64,000 nt of DNA from Amycolatopsis mediterranei (GTDB lineage Bacteria > Actinomycetota > Actinomycetes > Mycobacteriales > Pseudonocardiaceae), in assembly GCF_026017845.1 (NCBI RefSeq), contig NZ_CP100416.1:670995-734994 (forward strand), read 5' to 3'. Under the pieces are notes generated by a model. That model saw only the letters and a program-made list of their open reading frames with translations, did not search any database and was not told where the DNA came from. The stretch's first letter is position 1, and every line of letters begins with the position of its first letter. Of this stretch, positions 55,383 to 64,000 are shown one piece after another. The translations under genes were made by a program, and so were the position numbers.

Positions 55383-57482
55383 GTGGCACGTGAAGTGCTG
55401 ACCGACCTGAACAAGGTCCGCAACATCGGCATCATGGCCCACATCGACGCCGGCAAGACGACCACCACCGAGCGGATCCTGTTCTACACCGGGGTCAACT
55501 ACAAGATCGGTGAAGTCCACGACGGCGCCGCCACCATGGACTGGATGGAGGAGGAGCAGAAGCGGGGTATCACCATCACCTCGGCTGCCACCACCACCTT
55601 CTGGGACGACCACCAGATCAACATCATCGACACCCCGGGCCACGTCGACTTCACCGTCGAGGTGGAGCGCAACCTCCGGGTGCTCGACGGTGCGGTCGCC
55701 GTCTTCGACGGCAAGGAAGGCGTCGAGCCGCAGTCCGAGCAGGTCTGGCGGCAGGCGGACAAGTACGACGTCCCGCGCATCTGCTTCGTCAACAAGATGG
55801 ACAAGCTGGGCGCGGACTTCTACTACACCGTGAAGACCATCGTGGACCGCCTCGGCGTGCGCCCGCTGGTCATCCAGCTGCCGATCGGCGCCGAGAACGA
55901 CTTCGAAGGCGTCGTCGACCTGGTCCGCATGAAGGCGCTGACCTGGCGCGGCGAGGTCCAGAAGGGCGAGGACTACTCGGTCGAGGACATCCCCGCCGAG
56001 CTGGCCGAGAAGGCCGCGGAGTACCGCGAGAAGCTCGTCGAGACCGTCGCCGAGGCGGACGACGCGCTGATGGAGAAGTTCCTCGAGGGTGAGGAGCTGA
56101 CGGAGGCCGAGATCAAGGCCGGCATCCGGAAGCTCACCATCACCAGCCAGGTCTTCCCGGTGCTGGCCGGTTCCGCGTTCAAGAACAAGGGCGTGCAGCC
56201 CATGCTCGACGCGGTCATCGACTACCTGCCGACCCCGCTGGACGTCCCGGCCGTCGAGGGCCTGCTGCCCGACGGCGAGACCGTGGCTTCCCGCAAGGCG
56301 TCGGTCGACGAGCCGTTCGCCGCGCTCGCGTTCAAGATCGCCGCGCACCCGTTCTTCGGCAAGCTGACCTACATCCGGGTGTACTCGGGCAAGGTCGCCG
56401 CCGGCGCGCAGGTCATCAACGCGACCAAGGAGCGCAAGGAGCGCATCGGGAAGATCTTCCAGATGCACTCCAACAAGGAGAACCCGGTCGACGACGCCCA
56501 GGTCGGCCACATCTACGCGGTCATCGGGCTGAAGGACACCACCACGGGTGACACCCTGGCGGATCCGCAGAACCCGATCGTGCTGGAGTCGATGACGTTC
56601 CCCGAGCCGGTCATCCGGGTCGCGATCGAACCGAAGACGAAGGCCGACCAGGAGAAGCTGTCCCTGGCGATCCAGAAGCTGGCCGAAGAGGACCCGACGT
56701 TCCAGGTCAAGCTGGACGAGGACACCGGCCAGACGATCATCGCGGGCATGGGCGAGCTGCACCTCGAGGTGCTGGTGAACCGGATGAAGTCCGACTACAA
56801 GGTCGAGGCGAACATCGGCAAGCCGCAGGTCGCCTACCGTGAGACGATCAAGAAGACGGTCGACAAGCTCGACTACGTCCACAAGAAGCAGACCGGTGGT
56901 TCCGGCCAGTTCGCGAAGGTCATCGTGAAGCTGGAGCCGCTCGAGCGCACCGACGGCGCGCTCTACGAGTTCGACAACAAGGTGACCGGTGGTCGCGTGC
57001 CGCGGGAGTACATCCCGTCGGTGGACGCGGGCGCGCAGGACGCGATGCAGTACGGCGTCCTGGCCGGCTACCCGCTCGTCGGGTTGAAGTTCACCCTGTT
57101 GGACGGTGCTTACCACGAGGTCGACTCTTCGGAGATGGCGTTCAAGATCGCCGGTTCCATGGCGATGAAGGAAGCCGCGAAGAAGGCCGGCCCGGTGATC
57201 CTGGAGCCGATGATGGCGGTCGAGGTGACCACGCCCGAGGACTACATGGGTGACGTCATCGGTGACCTCAACTCCCGTCGTGGTCAGATCCAGGCCATGG
57301 AGGAGCGGGCGGGCACTCGCGTCGTGAAGGCGCTGGTCCCGCTGTCGGAGATGTTCGGCTACGTCGGCGACCTGCGGTCCCGCACCCAGGGCCGGGCGAA
57401 CTACTCCATGGTGTTCGACTCCTACGCCGAGGTTCCCGCGAACGTCGCGAAGGAAATCATCGCGAAGGCGACGGGGGAGTAA
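55383..57482 (+). CDS. fusA: Elongation factor G
   Basis: 699 aa with GTG start. G1 [12 protein letters not shown], switch [15 protein letters not shown]4 NKMDKLGAD, and domains II-V complete to AKATGE. Ribosomal translocase in the str operon, 63 bp after rpsG. No obvious fusidic-acid resistance sign can be claimed from motif inspection. Confidence 0.98.
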   Translation: MAREVLTDLNKVRNIGIMAHIDAGKTTTTERILFYTGVNYKIGEVHDGAATMDWMEEEQKRGITITSAATTTFWDDHQINIIDTPGHVDFTVEVERNLRVLDGAVAVFDGKEGVEPQSEQVWRQADKYDVPRICFVNKMDKLGADFYYTVKTIVDRLGVRPLVIQLPIGAENDFEGVVDLVRMKALTWRGEVQKGEDYSVEDIPAELAEKAAEYREKLVETVAEADDALMEKFLEGEELTEAEIKAGIRKLTITSQVFPVLAGSAFKNKGVQPMLDAVIDYLPTPLDVPAVEGLLPDGETVASRKASVDEPFAALAFKIAAHPFFGKLTYIRVYSGKVAAGAQVINATKERKERIGKIFQMHSNKENPVDDAQVGHIYAVIGLKDTTTGDTLADPQNPIVLESMTFPEPVIRVAIEPKTKADQEKLSLAIQKLAEEDPTFQVKLDEDTGQTIIAGMGELHLEVLVNRMKSDYKVEANIGKPQVAYRETIKKTVDKLDYVHKKQTGGSGQFAKVIVKLEPLERTDGALYEFDNKVTGGRVPREYIPSVDAGAQDAMQYGVLAGYPLVGLKFTLLDGAYHEVDSSEMAFKIAGSMAMKEAAKKAGPVILEPMMAVEVTTPEDYMGDVIGDLNSRRGQIQAMEERAGTRVVKALVPLSEMFGYVGDLRSRTQGRANYSMVFDSYAEVPANVAKEIIAKATGE

Positions 57483-57551
57483 CTCTCCCCCCAGCGCTCG
57501 CGGGCATTAAGGGACTCTCCTGAACGTCCGCAGCACCGACGAAGGAACAAT

Positions 57552-57579
57552 CGTGGGGCGGCAGCCACGCCGCCCCACG
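57552..57579 (+). terminator. Hairpin between fusA and tuf
   Basis: 11-bp perfect stem (CGTGGGGCGGC, 57552-57562; complement 57569-57579) with a 6-nt loop and no T-run; probably an attenuator or processing stem within the operon. Confidence 0.6.
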
Positions 57580-57614
57580 AGCACAAAGCGAAATCAGTCC
57601 AGGAGGACATTCCA

Positions 57615-58808
<1,194 letters not shown>

Positions 58809-58813
58809 TTCAG

Positions 58814-58853
58814 GCGCCCCACCGGGGGCAATACACCCCCGGGTTCGGGGCGT
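58814..58853 (+). terminator. Terminator after tuf
   Basis: Two-part stem: inner CCGGGGG/CCCCCGG and outer GCGCCCC/GGGGCGT, within 45 bp of the tuf stop. It separates the str and S10 operons. Confidence 0.75.
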
Positions 58854-59201
58854 CAAATCACGTGTGCGACACTATTCAGGTTGCTCGTCCTGGGGCGGCC
58901 GATCCCTTCGGGGATCCGGCCGCTCCGGTGCGAGTGGCCACGGTCCGCGGAGCTCTTTCCTTCGGGTGAGGCGAGCGGGCAAGGGCGGTGAGACGGTCAG
59001 CCGGCTCATAGCCTCCTCACGTTGAGGAAGACCAGGCAAGACGACGATCCCGCGGGATCCGTCTGTGCGTCGGGCGCGACACGCCCGACCGCGTGGACCG
59101 GGGACAGGGCCGTTGAACTGCGGAAACCCAGGCTCAGGGTGGCAACACCCAGCGGGGTTTGTGAGATAGCGGCACGAGACGACAAGGAACGAGCAGCCAC
59201 C
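58854..59201 (+). other. S10 operon leader and promoter region
   Basis: 348 bp without a gene. A TAGCCT at 59010-59015 may be the -10; no strong -35 is seen. The rest is a structured leader with the hairpin at 59069-59089. ACAAGGAAC (59181-59189) is close to the rpsJ start. Confidence 0.55.
59069..59101 (+). promoter_or_regulatory. Leader hairpin of the S10 operon, shared with the str operon
   Basis: Stem GTCGGGCG/CGCCCGAC (59069-59076, 59082-59089) with loop CGACA, followed by CGCGTGGACCGG. 59077-59101 matches 54409-54433 at all but two positions. Confidence 0.55.
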
Positions 59202-59507
59202 ATGGCGGGACAGAAGATCCGCATCCGGCTCAAGGCCTACGACCACGAGGCGATCGACACCTCGGCGCGCAAGATCGTGGAGACGGTCACGCGCACCGGC
59301 GCCCGTGTTGTCGGGCCGGTGCCGCTGCCCACCGAGAAGAACGTTTACTGCGTCATCCGCTCGCCGCACAAGTACAAGGACTCGCGCGAGCACTTCGAGA
59401 TGCGCACGCACAAGCGTCTGATCGACATCCTCGACCCGACGCCGAAGACGGTCGACGCGCTCATGCGCATCGACCTGCCGGCGAGCGTCGACGTCAACAT
59501 CCAGTAG
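59202..59507 (+). CDS. rpsJ: 30S ribosomal protein S10
   Basis: 101 aa: [19 protein letters not shown] to SVDVNIQ, the full actinobacterial form. S10 also serves as NusE in antitermination. First gene of the S10 operon. The residue near 57 linked to tetracycline resistance elsewhere ([10 protein letters not shown] loop) is in its normal form. Confidence 0.98.
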   Translation: MAGQKIRIRLKAYDHEAIDTSARKIVETVTRTGARVVGPVPLPTEKNVYCVIRSPHKYKDSREHFEMRTHKRLIDILDPTPKTVDALMRIDLPASVDVNIQ

Positions 59508-59541
59508 TAGCGGCGGGCGAGCGGCGGAGAGTAAGAGACTC

Positions 59542-60198
59542 ATGTCTGACAGGCAGATGAAGGGCATCCTGGGCACCAAGCTCGGCATGACCCAGGTCTT
59601 CGACGAACAGAACCGGGTTGTCCCGGTCACCGTCGTGAAGGCCGGTCCGAACGTGGTCACCCAGGTTCGGACCCAGGACAAGGACGGCTACACGGCCGTG
59701 CAGCTGGCGTTCGGCGCGGTCGACCCGCGCAAGGTGAACAAGCCGCGCACCGGCCACTTCGACAAGGCGGGCGTGACGCCGCGCCGGTTCCTCGCCGAGC
59801 TGCGCACCACCGACGCCGAGACCTACGAGGTCGGCCAGGAGATCACCGCCGAGGTGTTCGCCGCCGGTGTCGAGGTCGACGTGACCGGGACCAGCAAGGG
59901 CAAGGGCTACGCGGGCGTCATGAAGCGCCACGGCTTCAAGGGCCAGGGCGCGAGCCACGGTGCCCAGGCCGTGCACCGCAAGCCGGGTTCCATCGGTGGC
60001 TGTGCCACCCCCGGCCGCGTCTTCAAGGGCCTGCGCATGGCGGGCCGGATGGGCAACGACCGGGTCACCACGCAGAACCTGACCGTGCACGCCGTGCGTG
60101 CCGACGACGGCCTGCTGCTGATCAAGGGCGCCGTGCCCGGTCCCAAGGGCGGCGTGCTGTTCGTTCGCAGCGCCGCGAAGGGTGGTAACTCCGAATGA
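59542..60198 (+). CDS. rplC: 50S ribosomal protein L3
   Basis: 218 aa, complete: [19 protein letters not shown] and the conserved [21 protein letters not shown] loop region (described, not quoted in full). AGAGTAAGAG precedes ATG 59542. The stop overlaps the rplD start (ATGA). Confidence 0.98.
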   Translation: MSDRQMKGILGTKLGMTQVFDEQNRVVPVTVVKAGPNVVTQVRTQDKDGYTAVQLAFGAVDPRKVNKPRTGHFDKAGVTPRRFLAELRTTDAETYEVGQEITAEVFAAGVEVDVTGTSKGKGYAGVMKRHGFKGQGASHGAQAVHRKPGSIGGCATPGRVFKGLRMAGRMGNDRVTTQNLTVHAVRADDGLLLIKGAVPGPKGGVLFVRSAAKGGNSE

Positions 60199-60884
60199 CA
60201 AGCGTCGAGCTGAAGACCCCGGCCGGTAAAGCCGACGGCACCGTGGACCTCCCCGAGGAGATCTTCGACGTGCAGGCCAATGTCGCGCTGATGCACCAGG
60301 TCGTGGTGGCCCAGCAGGCCGCCGCGCGCCAGGGCACGCACGACACGAAGACCCGTGGCGAAGTTCGCGGTGGCGGCAAGAAGCCGTACCGGCAGAAGGG
60401 CACCGGCCGTGCCCGCCAGGGTTCGACCCGCGCGCCGCAGTTCGCCGGCGGTGGCGTCGTCCACGGCCCCACGCCGCGTGACTACTCGCAGCGCACCCCG
60501 AAGAAGATGAAGGCCGCCGCCCTGCGTGGCGCTCTCTCCGACCGGGCCCGCGCCGGCCAGCTGCACGTCGTCACCGAGCTGGTGACCGGTGAGAAGCCGA
60601 ACACCAAGGTCGCCAAGGCCGCCCTCGCCGCGGTCACGCTGGCGAAGCGCGTGCTCGTGGTGCTGCACCGGGACGACGAGCTGAGCTGGGTTTCCCTGCG
60701 GAACCTGCCCGAGGTGCACATCCTCTGGGCCGACCAGCTCAACACCTACGACGTGCTGGTCAACGACGACGTCGTGTTCACCAAGGCCGCGTACGACGCG
60801 TTCGTCGCCGGCCCCGTCCGCGGTAAGACCGTCAAGGCTTCCGCGCGGTCGGGCGAGGTCACGGAAGGGAGTGACGAGAAGTGA
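60195..60884 (+). CDS. rplD: 50S ribosomal protein L4
   Basis: 229 aa. The central loop with [20 protein letters not shown] reaches into the exit tunnel. It is ATGA-coupled to rplC and overlaps rplW by 4 nt. L4 is the usual autogenous regulator of the S10 operon in E. coli; whether that holds here is unknown. Confidence 0.98.
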   Translation: MTSVELKTPAGKADGTVDLPEEIFDVQANVALMHQVVVAQQAAARQGTHDTKTRGEVRGGGKKPYRQKGTGRARQGSTRAPQFAGGGVVHGPTPRDYSQRTPKKMKAAALRGALSDRARAGQLHVVTELVTGEKPNTKVAKAALAAVTLAKRVLVVLHRDDELSWVSLRNLPEVHILWADQLNTYDVLVNDDVVFTKAAYDAFVAGPVRGKTVKASARSGEVTEGSDEK

Positions 60885-61192
60885 GTTCGGTCGCCATTCC
60901 GGACCCCCGCGACATCCTGCTCGCGCCGGTCATCTCCGAGAAGTCCTACGGGCTGCTCGAGGACCACAAGTACACGTTCATCGTCCGCCCGGACGCCAAC
61001 AAGACCCAGATCAAGATCGCGGTCGAGAAGGTGTTCGGCGTCAAGGTGGTCAGCGTCAACACGGCCAACCGCCAGGGCAAGCGGAAGCGGACTCGCGCAG
61101 GCTTCGGCAAGCGCAAGGACACCAAGCGCGCCATCGTGACTCTTTCGCCCGAGAGCAAGGCGATCGAGATCTTCGGCGGACCCACCGCGTAA
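60881..61192 (+). CDS. rplW: 50S ribosomal protein L23
   Basis: 103 aa: [20 protein letters not shown] and the [18 protein letters not shown] loop. GTG start overlapping the rplD stop. Located at the exit tunnel mouth, where trigger factor and SRP dock. Confidence 0.98.
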   Translation: MSSVAIPDPRDILLAPVISEKSYGLLEDHKYTFIVRPDANKTQIKIAVEKVFGVKVVSVNTANRQGKRKRTRAGFGKRKDTKRAIVTLSPESKAIEIFGGPTA

Positions 61193-61207
61193 AGGACTGA
61201 GCTGACA

Positions 61208-62044
61208 ATGGGCATCCGCAAGTACAAGCCGACGACCCCGGGTCGTCGCGGTTCGAGCGTCTCGGACTTCGCCGAGATCACCCGCTCCACTCCGGAGAAG
61301 TCGCTGCTTCGTCCGCTGAGCGGTTCGGGCGGTCGCAACTCGTCCGGCAAGATCACCACCCGGCACAAGGGTGGCGGCCACAAGCGCGCTTACCGCGTCA
61401 TCGACTTCCGTCGCAATGACAAGGACGGCATCCCCGCCAAGGTGGCGCACATCGAGTACGACCCCAACCGGTCCGCTCGCATCGCGCTGCTGCACTACGC
61501 CGACGGCGAGAAGCGCTACATCATCGCGCCGGAGAAGCTGAAGCAGGGCGACACCGTCGAGAACGGCCCCCGGGCCGACATCAAGCCGGGCAACAACCTG
61601 CCGCTGCGCAACATCCCGGTCGGCACCGTGATCCACGCGATCGAGCTCCGCCCCGGTGGCGGCGCGAAGATGGCGCGGTCCGCCGGCGCGAAGGTGCAGC
61701 TCGTCGCCAAGGACGGTCCGTACGCCCAGCTGCGTCTCCCCTCGGGTGAGATCCGCAACGTGGACGTGCGCAACCGCGCCACGGTCGGCGAGGTCGGCAA
61801 CTCCGAGCACGCCAACATCAACTGGGGCAAGGCCGGCCGCAACCGCTGGCGCGGCAAGCGCCCCACGGTCCGTGGTGTCGTCATGAACCCGGTCGACCAC
61901 CCGCACGGTGGTGGTGAGGGTAAGACCTCCGGTGGTCGCCACCCGGTCAACCCGAACGGTAAGCCCGAGGGCCGCACGCGTCGCCGCAAGGCGTCCGACG
62001 CCCTCATCGTCCGCCGCCGGCGTACCGGCAAGAACAAGCGCTGA
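61208..62044 (+). CDS. rplB: 50S ribosomal protein L2
   Basis: 278 aa. It contains the [19 protein letters not shown] start (from MGIRKY), the conserved [14 protein letters not shown] peptidyl-transferase-proximal loop with the essential His, and a basic tail ending TGKNKR. It begins 15 nt after rplW. Confidence 0.98.
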   Translation: MGIRKYKPTTPGRRGSSVSDFAEITRSTPEKSLLRPLSGSGGRNSSGKITTRHKGGGHKRAYRVIDFRRNDKDGIPAKVAHIEYDPNRSARIALLHYADGEKRYIIAPEKLKQGDTVENGPRADIKPGNNLPLRNIPVGTVIHAIELRPGGGAKMARSAGAKVQLVAKDGPYAQLRLPSGEIRNVDVRNRATVGEVGNSEHANINWGKAGRNRWRGKRPTVRGVVMNPVDHPHGGGEGKTSGGRHPVNPNGKPEGRTRRRKASDALIVRRRRTGKNKR

Positions 62045-62062
62045 GCAGGGAGGTAGAACCAA

Positions 62063-62344
62063 ATGCCACGTAGCCTCAAAAAGGGCCCGTTCGTGGACGA
62101 CCACCTGCTCAAGAAGGTGGACGCGCTGAACGAATCGGGCAAGAAGACCGTGATCAAGACTTGGTCGCGGCGTTCCACGATCATCCCGGATTTCCTGGGG
62201 CACACGATCGCGGTGCACGACGGCCGCAAGCACGTCCCGGTGTTCGTCACCGAGGCGATGGTGGGTCACAAGCTGGGCGAGTTCGCCCCGACGCGGACCT
62301 TCAAGGGCCACATCAAGGACGACCGCAAGTCGCGCCGCCGCTGA
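62063..62344 (+). CDS. rpsS: 30S ribosomal protein S19
   Basis: 93 aa: [18 protein letters not shown] to KSRRR, complete. GGGAGGT precedes ATG 62063. Binds 16S rRNA with S13 in the head. Confidence 0.98.
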   Translation: MPRSLKKGPFVDDHLLKKVDALNESGKKTVIKTWSRRSTIIPDFLGHTIAVHDGRKHVPVFVTEAMVGHKLGEFAPTRTFKGHIKDDRKSRRR

Positions 62345-62375
62345 GCGGGCACGATAAGAGACAAGGGAAGTAGCG

Positions 62376-62794
62376 ATGAACGCCCAGAACGACGCGACGA
62401 CCGAGGCTGAACTGCCTACGGCGTACGCGCGGGCTCGCTTCGTCCGGGACTCGCCCACCAAGGTGCGCCGGGTGATCGAGCTCATCAAGGGACGTAGCGC
62501 CGCCGACGCCTTGGCCGTGCTCCGGTTCGCCCCGCAGGCGGCCAGCGAGCCGGTCGCGAAGGTGCTCGCCAGCGCCGTGGCCAACGCCGAGAACAACCTT
62601 CAGCTGGACCCGGAGACGCTCTGGGTCAAGAACGCGTACGCCGACGAGGGCCCCACCCTCAAGCGCATCCGCCCGCGGGCCCAGGGCCGCGCGTACCGGA
62701 TCCGCAAGCGGACCAGCCACATCACCGTCGAGGTGGAGTCGCGTCCGGCCGTCGCGCAGAAGGCTCAGAGCAAGAAGAAGGCAGGTGGCCGGTA

Positions 62795-62795
<1 letters not shown>
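62376..62795 (+). CDS. rplV: 50S ribosomal protein L22
   Basis: 139 aa. The tunnel-lining beta-hairpin region ([18 protein letters not shown]) is intact. The C-terminus has the short actinobacterial Lys/Gln extension. The last base overlaps the rpsC start (TAGTG). Confidence 0.98.
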
Positions 62796-63634
<839 letters not shown>

Positions 63635-63637
63635 GAC

Positions 63638-64000
63638 GTGCTCATCCCGCGCAGGGTCAAGCACCGGAAGCAGCACTCCCCGAAGCGCCACGGCGCCGCC
63701 AAGGGTGGCACGAAGGTCAGCTTCGGCGAGTACGGCATCCAGGCGCTTGAGCACAGCTACGTGACGAACCGGCAGATCGAGTCCGCTCGTATCGCCATGA
63801 CCCGTCACATCAAGCGTGGTGGCAAGGTGTGGACGACGATCTACCCGGACCGCCCGCTGACCAAGAAGCCGGCCGAGACCCGGATGGGTTCCGGTAAGGG
63901 TTCGCCCGAGTGGTGGATCGCCAACGTGAAGCCGGGTCGCGTGATGTTCGAGATCTCGTTCCCGAACGAGGAGACGGCTCGCGAGGCGCTGCGCCGCGCG
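63638..64000 (+). CDS. rplP: 50S ribosomal protein L16 (partial, runs off the window)
   Basis: GTG 63638, 3 nt after rpsC. 121 codons are visible ([18 protein letters not shown] to [12 protein letters not shown]); the normal length is about 138, so roughly 17 residues lie beyond the window edge. Confidence 0.97.
   Translation, partial: MLIPRRVKHRKQHSPKRHGAAKGGTKVSFGEYGIQALEHSYVTNRQIESARIAMTRHIKRGGKVWTTIYPDRPLTKKPAETRMGSGKGSPEWWIANVKPGRVMFEISFPNEETAREALRRA

Overview
The window is high-GC actinobacterial DNA (strong G/C at third codon positions, GTG and TTG starts, TANNNT-type -10 boxes). It carries the right-hand part of a rifamycin gene cluster followed by core information-processing genes. 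The rif gene order (rifL-M-N-...-P-Q ... rifR ... rif14-15A-15B-16-rifJ-rifZ), the adjacent rpoB and the self-resistance-type residues in RpoB point to a rifamycin-producing Amycolatopsis (A. mediterranei clade or close relative). Species cannot be fixed from the window alone. The polyketide synthase genes and AHBA synthase (rifK) lie outside it, to the left.

Layout. 1-228: three copies of a 77-bp repeat, each a tiny open frame coupled by ATGA overlap to the next and finally to rifL. 225-7392 (+): rifL, rifM and rifN make kanosamine 6-phosphate for the AHBA starter; then a PIG-L-type deacetylase, an esterase, exporter rifP and its TetR repressor rifQ. 7399-11872 (-): a flavin-binding-type protein, P450s Rif4 and Rif5, and an E1-type sugar 3-dehydrase. 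12075-19875: the rest of a deoxysugar set (glycosyltransferase, 3,5-epimerase, aminotransferase, 3-ketoreductase, 2,3-dehydratase) with two luciferase-like oxidoreductases. 19970-24766 (-): Rif19 monooxygenase, Rif20 acetyltransferase, RifR thioesterase, Rif13 P450. 25032-29631: Rif14 methyltransferase, Rif15A/B transketolase, Rif16 P450, RifJ aminodehydroquinate dehydratase. 30195-31472: RifZ, a LuxR-type activator.

Every divergent promoter region from 11.9 to 29.1 kb holds one or two copies of CTAYC-N8-GGATG, the type of site reported for RifZ, placed 20-21 nt upstream of a TANNNT -10 box. One activator can therefore switch on the tailoring, deoxysugar and starter-unit genes together. An exact TGTGA-N6-TCACA palindrome lies upstream of rifZ.

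Right half. rpoB and rpoC (32501-40014), a LAxTG surface protein, a secreted VanX-like dipeptidase, an Lrp regulator divergent from an MFS exporter, and a zinc-ribbon protein. Then comes a five-gene accessory island (45601-51907): a Crp-like cNMP sensor, a class III cyclase-like protein, a P-loop repeat protein, a possible SPFH-like coiled-coil protein and a DUF4407-type membrane protein. The cyclase C-terminus and the P-loop protein N-terminus share a short G-[ST]-[IV]-x-A-x2-A-x-F-G-I motif that looks like the motif pairs of NLR-linked amyloid signalling. This is the best candidate for an undescribed system here. A decayed YbaB/WXG-type locus (52179-53257) follows. The window ends with the str operon (rpsL, rpsG, fusA, tuf) and the first part of the S10 operon (rpsJ to partial rplP). 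No tRNA, rRNA, insertion sequence or CRISPR array was seen.
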